A stretch of DNA of 64,000 nt from Thiopontia sp013349825 (GTDB taxonomy: Bacteria; Pseudomonadota; Gammaproteobacteria; GCF-002020875): assembly GCA_963981015.1 (NCBI GenBank), contig CAXCCG010000004.1, positions 1 through 64,000 of the forward strand. Direction: 5' to 3'. The stretch's first letter is position 1, and every line of letters starts with the position of its first letter. The position numbers were made by a program, and so were the translations under genes. Under the pieces are notes generated by a model. That model worked only from the letters and a program-made list of their open reading frames with translations, was not told where the DNA came from and did not search any database. Below, piece by piece: positions 38,392-46,243 of the stretch.

Positions 38392-38625
38392 CAGAGGCTC
38401 CTTCTCGAAGGGAAAAATTAAAATCAGCTGAATGGTAGCAATTTATTGCCTGCAGTGAGAAAGGTTTATGGCGATCATTTTAGTTTGGAGATACCCACAC
38501 CATCTCTTCGCGAAGATTAATAGTTCGTGTGTAGCGCGTGTGCTCCCCTTCTATGGCGCGACTCCTGTCAGAGTGTTCATCGGGCCTTACAGTCAGGTAC
38601 AGATGGTTGGTCATCAGACACCTAA

Positions 38626-38804
38626 GGAACCTCTGAACAAGTCTGGGTAATTTGAATTACGTCCATAGCGTCCAAGATCAAGGCGAAGATCGCAGCCAAT
38701 AGCAGGCTATTAGCAAGATTTTCAACCGAGGAACGAGGTCGAGCAACGAAGATATTGGGCGCTATGGGCGTTAGACATTTACACATGACTTATTCAGGGG
38801 TTCC
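38626..38804. mobile_element. MITE copy B (179 bp)
   Basis: It has the same ends as copy A and perfect CTAA target duplications at 38622-38625 and 38805-38808. It lacks the extra internal segment of copy A. It lies immediately upstream of the DGR island. The remaining 230 bp between the repeat protein and this MITE show nothing I can identify. Confidence 0.85.
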
Positions 38805-38866
38805 CTAAGCCTCTACCCCTTCTACACGACTCCAATTCAATGGGAGCCAAAGTGGGCCGAATAGTT

Positions 38867-38906
38867 GAAATGTAACGAAATGTAACGAAATGTAACAAAA
38901 TGTAAC
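38867..38906 (+). repeat. Four 10-bp direct repeats GAAATGTAAC
   Basis: Four head-to-tail copies (the last AAAATGTAAC) place TGTAAC boxes every 10 bp, one helical turn apart, about 145-185 bp upstream of the first DGR target gene. The same box spacing occurs upstream of pilin and pilQ. An operator array for a direct-repeat-binding regulator is the simplest reading (inference). Confidence 0.6.
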
Positions 38907-38938
38907 AGCAATTGGGCGGAATATCGGGAAACAACCGC

Positions 38939-38968
38939 TTGCAAAAGCCATCCTCCTGACACTAGAAT
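38939..38968 (+). promoter_or_regulatory. Candidate promoter of the DGR operon
   Basis: TTGCAA and TAGAAT are spaced by 18 bp, about 85 bp upstream of the target ATG and 33 bp downstream of the TGTAAC array. Confidence 0.4.
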
Positions 38969-39051
38969 CCCCGCCAACGACAACCAGAGGAATAATGCAC
39001 TATTTAAAATAACCCATTTAATCTTGCAGCCTCACGGATGAGGGAACCATT

Positions 39052-40713
39052 ATGACCAACCAACCAACCAACCAACCAACCAACCAACCAACCAACCAAC
39101 CAACCAACCGAAATAATTCTCGTTTAGCAGAGCTAAACCAACGATTCAGGCAGTTCTCTCTTCCGCTCCTCCTTGCTGCAACCCTCACCGCTTGTGGCGG
39201 TAGTGATGAAGCCGTCGTTATCCCCCCCGCCTCCAGCAGCGGTCAGGTACAGAAAGGGCCATACCAGATCGGCTCCACCGTCACCGCCTACCGACTCGAT
39301 GGTTCCGGTAACCGCACCGGCGAGAGTGTCACCACCCAGACCACCGACAACCTCGGTAGCTACAGCCTCAACACCGACTGGAGCGGGGCCACCGAAATCG
39401 AGGCGAGTGGCAACTTCCTGGATGAGAGCAGCGGCAATGTCACCACCACCCCGCTCACCCTCAGTGCCGTGGTCGATCTGCAGATGGGGGATACCACCAA
39501 CATCAACCTCTTCACCCACCTCCACGGTACGCGAACCAAAAACCGCATGGCCCTGTTCGGAATCACCACCGCCAGCAGCCTCGCCGCAACCGACCTCAAA
39601 AACAGTTACGGGCTACAGCTGAGCAATAGCACCCAACCCCACCAGCTCGACCTCACCGATGGCAGTGATTCCACCTCCAAATCAGACAACGCCCTGTTGC
39701 TGCTCTACTCCGGCGCACTGGTCACCGGCAATCAGGATGGCTCAGGCACCCTGCAGCAGAGCGTACTCAACAACCTCGCCACCGACTTTGGAGATAACGG
39801 TGCCATCGACGGGGTAGGCAACAGCGCCCATCTCAGTACCCGCACGGCTGCCCGTACCACCAGCATCGACACCCTGCGTACCAACCTGCACAACAACAGT
39901 GCCGGTGCCATCACCGATGCCCCGGCAGAGGCGGACCTGACCGTGCGCCCCTACGCCCTCAAGGCAGGCTTCCTCAACGATACCGGCATCACCCTCTGCG
40001 GGGACTACGCCTACGGGGTCACCGGCAGTGGCAACCACCACAACAACGTCGACTGCACACTCGCCACCGATGTCGATGGTGACCCGGTACCTGATGGGCA
40101 GGATGCCGATTATGGACGGGACAAAACGGCCAACGACAACAGCGATGGTCACGCCGGATTCAGCTTCACCAAACTCGACAGCAACGGTGACCCACTAACG
40201 GACCAGAGTGTCGCCTACAACGTCACCCCCTGGTCCTGCGTACGCGACAACGTCAGCGGACTGATCTGGGAGGTCAAAACCGACACCGCAGGGCGCCACA
40301 ACAAGGATGACACATTCAACTGGTACAACAGCGACACCACCACCAATGGCGGTAATGCCGGTAGCGCCGATGACGATGGCAATATCTGCTTCGGCTACGA
40401 TGTCACCGAGGCAGCCAGCTACTGCAACAGCCAGGCCTACACCGCACGGGTCAACAGCGCCACACTCTGTGGGGCCAGTGACTGGCGCATGCCCACCAGA
40501 GAGGAGTTACGCTCCATTGTCGCCTATGACCGCACTATTCCGGCCATCGACACCGACTACTTCCCCAACACGGTAGCCAACTGGTTCTGGTCGGCCTCGC
40601 CGAATGCCGGTATTAGTGACAGCGCCTGGATCGTCAACTTCTACTATGGCAACGTCAACAGTGCCAATAAGTCCAATGGATTTCGGTTGCGGTTGGTGCG
40701 CGCCGGACAGTGA
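39052..40713 (+). CDS. DGR target protein 1: DUF1566 lipoprotein with C-terminal variable region
   Basis: The 553-residue predicted lipoprotein has an N-terminus encoded by a tetranucleotide tract (residues 2-19, TNQP repeats), then a hydrophobic segment with lipobox LTAC (C48). A long Thr/Ser/Asp-rich extracellular region follows, then a C-terminal DUF1566 (Lcl-type, C-type-lectin-related) domain from about 400. The last 43 residues are VR1. DGR targets usually display the variable loop on this fold for ligand binding. Codons are strongly C-rich compared with neighbours, a sign of transfer. GAGGGA precedes ATG 39052. The ACCA tract could switch the frame on or off. Confidence 0.92.
   Translation: MTNQPTNQPTNQPTNQPTNRNNSRLAELNQRFRQFSLPLLLAATLTACGGSDEAVVIPPASSSGQVQKGPYQIGSTVTAYRLDGSGNRTGESVTTQTTDNLGSYSLNTDWSGATEIEASGNFLDESSGNVTTTPLTLSAVVDLQMGDTTNINLFTHLHGTRTKNRMALFGITTASSLAATDLKNSYGLQLSNSTQPHQLDLTDGSDSTSKSDNALLLLYSGALVTGNQDGSGTLQQSVLNNLATDFGDNGAIDGVGNSAHLSTRTAARTTSIDTLRTNLHNNSAGAITDAPAEADLTVRPYALKAGFLNDTGITLCGDYAYGVTGSGNHHNNVDCTLATDVDGDPVPDGQDADYGRDKTANDNSDGHAGFSFTKLDSNGDPLTDQSVAYNVTPWSCVRDNVSGLIWEVKTDTAGRHNKDDTFNWYNSDTTTNGGNAGSADDDGNICFGYDVTEAASYCNSQAYTARVNSATLCGASDWRMPTREELRSIVAYDRTIPAIDTDYFPNTVANWFWSASPNAGISDSAWIVNFYYGNVNSANKSNGFRLRLVRAGQ
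39055..39109 (+). repeat. ACCA tetranucleotide tract (13.75 units) inside the target 5' coding end
   Basis: The 55-nt tract ACCAACCA... directly follows the ATG. Because four is not a multiple of three, gain or loss of one unit shifts the frame. No other in-frame start with a ribosome-binding site lies shortly downstream. It has the form of contingency-locus repeats known from Haemophilus and Moraxella. Confidence 0.9.
40584..40713 (+). repeat. DGR variable repeat 1 (VR1)
   Basis: The 130-bp copy of the template repeat ends at the target stop codon. It differs from TR at 12 positions where TR has A (to G, T or C) and at one further site, G to C in the final codon (TR GAG, VR CAG). All other bases are identical, with no indels. 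Confidence 0.97.
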
Positions 40714-40735
40714 TTGGATTTTTGAGTAGACGATC

Positions 40736-41128
40736 ATGAGACACCTGCAACGCTACCCCATCTGGCGCGATGCCAACCGCCTGCTGGTTGAGATCGAGCG
40801 TGCCGTGCGCGGCTTTCCCCGTTACCACAAATACACCCTGGGCAGTGAGCTGCGCCGACAGGCGATGACCATCTGTCGGCTGATATCCCGTGCGATCAGT
40901 GACAAGCAGCGACAGTATCACCACCTGGAACGGCTGAAGCTTGCGGTCGATGACCTCAAGACCCAGATTCAGCTTGCCAAAGAGCTGCAGGTCTTTTCCA
41001 GTTTTACCCAATTTCAGACGCTATCGGAACTTGCCGTAGCCGTCGGCAGACAGAGCGGGGGGTGGGCCAAACGGTTGATCAGCAACAACCCGAAGTCCCC
41101 TTCTGTAACCGAAGGGGGCGTGTGTTGA
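40736..41128 (+). CDS. avd: Avd-like DGR accessory protein (four-helix bundle)
   Basis: This 130-residue basic, all-helical protein has the pattern of the Avd/23S-IVP-like four-helix bundle family (YHKYTLGSELRRQAMTICRLI and HHLERLKLAVDDLKTQIQLAKEL). Avd forms a pentameric, basic barrel that binds RT and template RNA and is needed for mutagenic retrohoming. It lies 22 bp after target 1 and before TR, the order seen in many DGRs. Confidence 0.9.
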   Translation: MRHLQRYPIWRDANRLLVEIERAVRGFPRYHKYTLGSELRRQAMTICRLISRAISDKQRQYHHLERLKLAVDDLKTQIQLAKELQVFSSFTQFQTLSELAVAVGRQSGGWAKRLISNNPKSPSVTEGGVC

Positions 41129-41213
41129 ACTCACTGTGCGCCCGTACCCCCCTTGTACGACGAGGGGATGGTGATACAGACCTTGCTACCAGCAGGATGG
41201 AAGGTCGGTGGGG

Positions 41214-41235
41214 AAGAGGGAATTCATCCCCTCTT
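41214..41235 (+). other. Hairpin just upstream of TR
   Basis: AAGAGGG pairs with CCCTCTT across an 8-nt loop, 30 bp before TR. It may structure the template RNA 5' flank. The rest of the Avd-TR gap (41129-41265) shows no gene. Confidence 0.3.
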
Positions 41236-41265
41236 TCTGTGAAGTGTATGGGTTATTCCTGTCCT

Positions 41266-41395
41266 GTTCTGGTCGGCCTCGCCGAATGCCAATAATAGTG
41301 ACAACGCCTGGATCGTCAACTTCAACAATGGCAACGACAACAATGACAATAAGTCCAATGAAAATCGGTTGCGGTTGGTGCGCGCCGGAGAGTGA
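41266..41395 (+). repeat. DGR template repeat (TR)
   Basis: The 130-bp template is the same length as both VRs. In the VR frame it holds 13 AAY codons between CCG and CGG, maximising adenines at first and second codon positions. The last 23 nt before GGAGAGTGA contain no A (CGGTTGCGGTTGGTGCG and on), as expected of the initiation-of-homing region, which should stay invariant. Confidence 0.97.
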
Positions 41396-42878
41396 GCTGG
41401 CGACGCTCTTCAATTTTCCCGCACTCTGGCAGGCCTATATCACCTGTCGCAAGGGAAAACGGGGGAGTCGCAATACCCAGCACTACGAGATCAGCCTGCT
41501 GGATCGACTGATTGATACGCTGGATGCGCTGAAAACAGCCCGATGGACCCCCTCCCGCTCTGTACTCTTTGTCGTTACCCGCCCCAAGATGCGCGAGATC
41601 CACGCAGCAGACTTTTCAGACCGGGTGGTTCACCATCTGCTGGTGCCCCGGCTGGAACGGCTCTATGAGCCAACCTTTATTCACGACAGCTACTCCAACC
41701 GAAAAGGCAAAGGGACCCATGCAGCCGTAGAGCGACTGCAGCACTTTATGCGCAAGGTGACCCGTAATCAGACCCGGCCAGCCCACTACCTTCAGTTGGA
41801 CATCGCTAACTTCTTCAATACGATTGATCGCCCTACGCTCTGGAAACAGCTACAACATCGACTGCGCAAGGCGCAACAGAGGGGGGCAGAGGATAGAGGA
41901 GTGACACCACAAGAGCAGCAGGAACTGCTCTGGCTCACCCACCGTATCCTCAGGCAGAATCCCACAGAGCATGCCCTATTGCGAGGTTCCCCCGATGAAT
42001 TTGCCCGGATCCCTCAGCACAAAAGGCTCTCGGCAGCACCAGCTGACAAAGGGCTTCCCATCGGCAACCTGACCAGCCAGTTCTTCGCCAACGTCTATCT
42101 TAACGAACTGGACCAGTTCATCAAGCACACCCTCAAGGCGGACTACTATCTTCGCTATGTGGATGATTTCATTCTACTGCACCAGAACCCGGAGCAGCTG
42201 GAGCAGTGGAGAAAAGAGATTGCCGATTTTCTTCAGCAGAGACTACAGCTGAAGCTGCGCCCTCAACAAATCCTCAAACCGGTTACCGATGGGGCCGACT
42301 TCCTCGGCTACATTGTGCGACCCGACTACCGTCTGGTACGCCGAAGAGTGGTCGGGCACCTGAGAGAGCGGTTACAGCACCTTCAGCAACAGCTGATAGA
42401 GAGAACAAAAAAAGGGACCACCCTGCGCTTAAAGCAGGCACACCGACAACAGCTACATGCCATGCTGGCAAGTTATCTCGCCCATATCCGTCATGCCAGT
42501 AGCCACAACCTGCTACAGACACTATGGAGAGAGTTTTCGTGGCTGGATCATGTTTTTCAGCGGCCAGAGAGTGCGACAGCAACACTCCTTCCCCGTTGGA
42601 AACCAGAGCGTGTCAGCTCCTTCGCCAGTCAGCAACGCTGGTTTAAACAGAGACTGCCCGGCTACCACCTGCTGATCCAGCGTGGTAGTGCATTTCTGGT
42701 CGCGAATCATGCAGAAGAGGAGGGCAGAGAGATCCCACTTAACAGCCTTAAATCGATACGAACCAACCTGCGTAACCGACAGATCCCACACGCCTTTATT
42801 GCCGAAGAGGGGTACCTGAAAGGGGGGCTCAAACAGCGGGTTCTGCGACTGCTCTGGCAACCCACACCAATGATCTGA
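41358..42878 (+). CDS. DGR reverse transcriptase
   Basis: The RT (506 residues from ATG 41358) copies TR RNA into adenine-mutagenised cDNA. Group hallmarks are the [I]GNLTSQ motif (about 42060-42080) in place of the usual QG motif, and the catalytic YVDD at 42156-42167. An NRKGKGTHAAVERLQHF segment, LDIANFFNTID (motif A) and LGYIVRP also support the call. The start is uncertain: the conserved part begins near 41397, no ATG follows soon after, and ATG 41358 lies within the 3' end of TR. A C-terminal extension of about 150 residues follows the thumb. Confidence 0.93.
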   Translation: MKIGCGWCAPESELATLFNFPALWQAYITCRKGKRGSRNTQHYEISLLDRLIDTLDALKTARWTPSRSVLFVVTRPKMREIHAADFSDRVVHHLLVPRLERLYEPTFIHDSYSNRKGKGTHAAVERLQHFMRKVTRNQTRPAHYLQLDIANFFNTIDRPTLWKQLQHRLRKAQQRGAEDRGVTPQEQQELLWLTHRILRQNPTEHALLRGSPDEFARIPQHKRLSAAPADKGLPIGNLTSQFFANVYLNELDQFIKHTLKADYYLRYVDDFILLHQNPEQLEQWRKEIADFLQQRLQLKLRPQQILKPVTDGADFLGYIVRPDYRLVRRRVVGHLRERLQHLQQQLIERTKKGTTLRLKQAHRQQLHAMLASYLAHIRHASSHNLLQTLWREFSWLDHVFQRPESATATLLPRWKPERVSSFASQQRWFKQRLPGYHLLIQRGSAFLVANHAEEEGREIPLNSLKSIRTNLRNRQIPHAFIAEEGYLKGGLKQRVLRLLWQPTPMI

Positions 42879-42901
42879 AATAACCAAGGAGTTGATCCAC
42901 C

Positions 42902-43426
42902 ATGTACATACTGAAAACAACCTTCACCCTGCTGTTCTGTGCACTGCCGTTCCTCACTCATGCCGCACAGAGCTGCAACAGCGCCATCCCGCGCAGTGCC
43001 CCCGACAGCCGCTATATCGACCATGGTGACCGTACCGTGACCGACAGCGAAACCGGGCTGATGTGGAAGCAGTGTAGTGAAGGGTTGAGTGATAGTGGTT
43101 GCGTCAGCGGGGCCATTGAAACCTTTAACTGGCAAGAGGCGATGGCACGGGCAGAGAGCATCAACAGCGGTGCCGGGTTTGCCGGATATACCGACTGGCG
43201 GGTCCCCGATATCAAGGAGTTGGCCTCGCTGGTCGAGATCGCCTGCTACTCACCGGCAATCAATGAGACCCTGTTTCCTGCGACCCCCGCCAGTGGGTTC
43301 TGGTCGGCCTCGCCGCATGCCCTTAGTAGTGACTACGCCTGGGTCGTCCTCTTCAGCAATGGCGGCGACAACGATGACGCTAAGTCCGATGCCTATCGGT
43401 TGCGGTTGGTGCGCGCCGGACAGTGA
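42902..43426 (+). CDS. DGR target protein 2: secreted DUF1566 protein with variable region
   Basis: The 174-residue protein has a Sec signal peptide (TLLFCALPFLTHA) and a compact DUF1566/Lcl domain (VTDSETGLMWKQC, DWRVPDIKELASLVE). The last 43 residues are VR2. It has a clean AAGGAG ribosome-binding site and follows the RT by 23 bp. Unlike target 1 it has no lipobox, so it is periplasmic or secreted. Confidence 0.93.
   Translation: MYILKTTFTLLFCALPFLTHAAQSCNSAIPRSAPDSRYIDHGDRTVTDSETGLMWKQCSEGLSDSGCVSGAIETFNWQEAMARAESINSGAGFAGYTDWRVPDIKELASLVEIACYSPAINETLFPATPASGFWSASPHALSSDYAWVVLFSNGGDNDDAKSDAYRLRLVRAGQ
43297..43426 (+). repeat. DGR variable repeat 2 (VR2)
   Basis: The 130-bp repeat differs from TR at 18 template-adenine positions plus the same terminal G to C change as VR1. 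Several AAY codons are changed at both A positions (for example to CTT, CTC, GGC, GCT). There are no indels and no other substitutions. Confidence 0.97.
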
Positions 43427-43468
43427 GTTGGTTTTTTGAATTTGAAATAGTGAATGGAAGCACAGTTT

Positions 43469-45406
43469 ATGAATAGAGTAGATAAGCTTAGAAGATCAGT
43501 TTTTTGGGCTCTGTTGTTGGTCACGGTGTTACTGCAGACCGGCTGTGTCCAGAATACGGCCTTCAGGACAGAAGCAGATGAGATATTGATCAAGGGTGCA
43601 GAATTAGAAATACCGTACGACATCGCCTTTATCGAATTCGATGATCAGGGGCAGTACCAGAATCCGTCTCAGAGAGATTTGGTGCTGGAGCAACTGGCTG
43701 AGATCTCTGATTCGAGCGATACAATTGTGGTGACCTATGTGCATGGGTGGACTCATAACGCCAAACAGGGGGACTGTGATGTGGCAGAATTTCTGGGACT
43801 GCTCCAACAGCTGGGGGATATAGAGCAGTTCAAAGAGAATGGCAGAAAGGTTCTGGGAATCTATATTGGCTGGCGGGGTAGCGCCATCGACTCGGATCTG
43901 CTGGAATGGACCACGTTTCTGGATCGAAAAAATGCCGCACTGAGAGCCGCGACCAGTGATGTGGTGGAACTCTTTTCTGCCCTGCACCACTGGCGTGACC
44001 GCAAATGGAAGGAGTATAGCTGGATCAAGAAGAACCCGAGCCGTCTGATTATGGTGGGGCACAGTTTGGGGGCGAGTCTGGTCTATAGCGCAATCTATCA
44101 GGTGATGATCGATAATTTCAGAGAGGCACAGACCCTGTCCGGGAGTGGAATCGTAGACCAGAACCATATTGTTCAGGGTTTTGGTGATCTGGTGGTGTTG
44201 GTCAATCCGGCCCTGGAAGCGGCCAGTGTTCAAACCCTCTGGAGGATGCAGCATGAGGTGATTCGTGCAGCGGATCAGAACCGGAAAAAGGGGGTAGTCG
44301 GGTTTTCAATACGGCAACAGCCGGAGCTGGTGGTGCTGGGGTCTGAATCGGACTATGCGACTAAAATTGCATTTGCCGTGAGCCAGTCGGTTGGTAGCGT
44401 ATTTGAGACTTATCGCTACAACCATGAACGTAATGATCTTGATGGAGCAGTCAATTTTCCCCCCGAAGAGCAGTTTCAGGCCGATACCACGGCGATTGGT
44501 CACTATCGTCCCTATCGAACGCACCGCTTGATGAAAAATGAGACTGCTAGGGATGAACGTATTGATATGGCTGACGAAGGGAAGGGTGAGGCAGATGAAA
44601 TCAGGAGGTGCGAACAGGGAATCAGGAAACCCGGCGCACTGACCTCTCTGGTCCGACAGGTACACAACCGGGAAGAAGACCCTGTCTGCTTTCCCTACTG
44701 GTTTGTTGCCGTCGACAAAGCGTTGATGGATGGGCACAGTGCCAATCTGGGTAGTAATGATGAAATCAAAGATTTCATCGAAAAGGTGGTGCTGAGTAAA
44801 CTGGATAACAAGTTTCTGAATGAGAAATACAGGAACCGGGTAACCCGTACGGTGTATGGGGTACCGAAAACCGGGCAGGAGCACTGCTACGATACTACAG
44901 GACAACTAGCCTCCTGTGCAGATACCGGGCAGGATGGGGAGTTCAAGAGTGGCATCAGCCACCCTGTGCCACGGTTTGAAGCGATGGAGAGCGGTGTCAT
45001 CAAGGATAACCTGACCGGGCTGGTGTGGCTCAAAGAGGTGGACTGTGAGGTACTCAACCCCGATGAAGCCGGTAGCGCCTGGCCGGTAAAGGTAGAAGAG
45101 ATCCAGCAGTTGGAGAGCGGTCAGTGTGGTCTCAACGATCTCTCGCGTGCCGGGGACTGGAGACTGCCCAATCGCAATGAACTCAATTCACTCTTCTATC
45201 TGGGGGAGAAACATCCGATACTCTCCTTAACAGGAGAAGAGGTCATGGCAAAACGGATTTGGTCCTCCACCAGCGAGCAAAAGAGTGAAGGCAAAAAGGC
45301 ATGGATGGCGGATCTGGAACAGGGGGTAATGGCGGCTGTGGACAAGATAGGACAGAAGGGGTATCTCTGGGCGGTCAGGGGTGCGGTACCTTCACGGGGA
45401 GAGTGA
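43469..45406 (+). CDS. Lipoprotein alpha/beta hydrolase fused to a DUF1566 domain, no variable repeat
   Basis: The 645-residue predicted lipoprotein has a lipobox near LLQTGC. A hydrolase domain follows with THVHGWTHN-like and nucleophile GHSLGAS motifs, then a C-terminal DUF1566-like domain (LTGLVWLKEVDCE, DWRLPNRNELNSLF, IWSSTSEQ). It lies 42 bp after VR2 but its C-terminus does not match TR, so it is not a current target. GGAAG before ATG 43469 favours that start over ATG 43454. The C-terminal domain may be derived from the same family as the targets. The substrate is unknown. Confidence 0.75.
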   Translation: MNRVDKLRRSVFWALLLVTVLLQTGCVQNTAFRTEADEILIKGAELEIPYDIAFIEFDDQGQYQNPSQRDLVLEQLAEISDSSDTIVVTYVHGWTHNAKQGDCDVAEFLGLLQQLGDIEQFKENGRKVLGIYIGWRGSAIDSDLLEWTTFLDRKNAALRAATSDVVELFSALHHWRDRKWKEYSWIKKNPSRLIMVGHSLGASLVYSAIYQVMIDNFREAQTLSGSGIVDQNHIVQGFGDLVVLVNPALEAASVQTLWRMQHEVIRAADQNRKKGVVGFSIRQQPELVVLGSESDYATKIAFAVSQSVGSVFETYRYNHERNDLDGAVNFPPEEQFQADTTAIGHYRPYRTHRLMKNETARDERIDMADEGKGEADEIRRCEQGIRKPGALTSLVRQVHNREEDPVCFPYWFVAVDKALMDGHSANLGSNDEIKDFIEKVVLSKLDNKFLNEKYRNRVTRTVYGVPKTGQEHCYDTTGQLASCADTGQDGEFKSGISHPVPRFEAMESGVIKDNLTGLVWLKEVDCEVLNPDEAGSAWPVKVEEIQQLESGQCGLNDLSRAGDWRLPNRNELNSLFYLGEKHPILSLTGEEVMAKRIWSSTSEQKSEGKKAWMADLEQGVMAAVDKIGQKGYLWAVRGAVPSRGE

Positions 45407-45412
45407 GTAAAG

Positions 45413-45430
45413 AATTCAGGGGTTCCTTAA
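45413..45430. mobile_element. Remnant MITE right end
   Basis: ATTCAGGGGTTCC followed by TTAA is identical to the right end of copy A with its target site, but no element body precedes it. It marks the right border of the DGR cluster, just as copy B marks the left. Confidence 0.5.
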
Positions 45431-45573
45431 TCTTCTCAAAGGGTGGTGAGGATATCTATGGCAAGGGCGTTTCTCTTCCTCTCTTATGGATGAGTCATGG
45501 TTATTAAAGGCATTGCCTATGTAGTGCCTGACCGAAAAGCAGTTTTCACTTGAAAACTCAATGGAATAAGGCT

Positions 45574-45858
45574 CTAAGATCTCTCAACCAAATCACCATG
45601 AGCAAATTGATGAATGATTGATGAGACCAGTGTTTGGTATGGAACTCCTTTCTGATACGCAATTGATTTGATTTTTTGGATGTCTTGCTCCTGTACTCGT
45701 ACTGTAATTGGCCTCTTCTTGACCGTTGCGATGGCAGCGGCCTGAAGCGTCTCAATATGTGCAGAGAGATTCTTTTCTGCTATATATTCATCATTCTCTA
45801 CAGCATCAACTATAGCTGTCTCTTCAGAGTCCAACACATCGTATTTTTTGTTGATCAT
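45574..45858 (-). CDS. CopG-type antitoxin of a BrnTA-like pair
   Basis: The 94-residue protein has a C-terminal ribbon-helix-helix (KKRPITVRVQEQDIQKIKSIAYQKGVPYQTLVSSIIHQF), the CopG-antitoxin family plan. The N-terminus would bind the toxin. It overlaps the toxin gene by 4 bp (ATGA), in toxin-first order. Confidence 0.85.
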   Translation of the reverse strand: MINKKYDVLDSEETAIVDAVENDEYIAEKNLSAHIETLQAAAIATVKKRPITVRVQEQDIQKIKSIAYQKGVPYQTLVSSIIHQFAHGDLVERS

Positions 45859-46115
45859 AAATATTTCCTTTGCATTTTCCGGTCTCTGAACATTGTTTTA
45901 AGAAACACTTTCTCCCCATCAATAACGTAAGGAACAGTGACGGCATAATTATTAACTTCTATGATCATTAAGCGCTGGTGCGATCGCTCTGGGTCTGGAT
46001 GCTTAAGATCCGCTAAGATACGGCCATCCATGATAGCTTCAAGAGCATCTTCAAAAGAGAGAGCACGTAGCTTTTGCAGAAGTTGATTCTTATCATCATC
46101 CCATTCAATGATCAT
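45855..46115 (-). CDS. BrnT-like toxin
   Basis: The 86-residue protein begins with the BrnT-type IEWDDDKN motif and has the SFEDALEAI segment, the two-strand core (RLMIIEVNNYAVTVPYVIDG) and a basic C-terminus (KTMFRDRKMQRKYL). BrnT relatives are RelE-fold ribonucleases. The precise subfamily is uncertain, but the pairing with a CopG-type antitoxin is clear. It lies between the DGR island and the HD-GYP gene. Confidence 0.75.
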   Translation of the reverse strand: MIIEWDDDKNQLLQKLRALSFEDALEAIMDGRILADLKHPDPERSHQRLMIIEVNNYAVTVPYVIDGEKVFLKTMFRDRKMQRKYL

Positions 46116-46243
46116 TTTACATATAGTATCTGATGTACATTCAATGTCAATATATGCTCCAGTGATAGCATGAGGCTACTCTGTACCAGGAGCCCAACCG
46201 TTTCAGTATATAATGGTGACCTAACCATTGGCATGAGGCGACT

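Noticed and set aside
38468..38650. 60-residue ORF before the DGR
   Set aside because: Runs into MITE copy B; no coding signs.
38867..38906. CRISPR-like repeats
   Set aside because: Four 10-bp units with no unique spacers, and no cas genes.
39742..40152. Long open frames opposite DGR target 1
   Set aside because: They arise from the C-rich codon use of the target; low-complexity composition and no ribosome-binding site.
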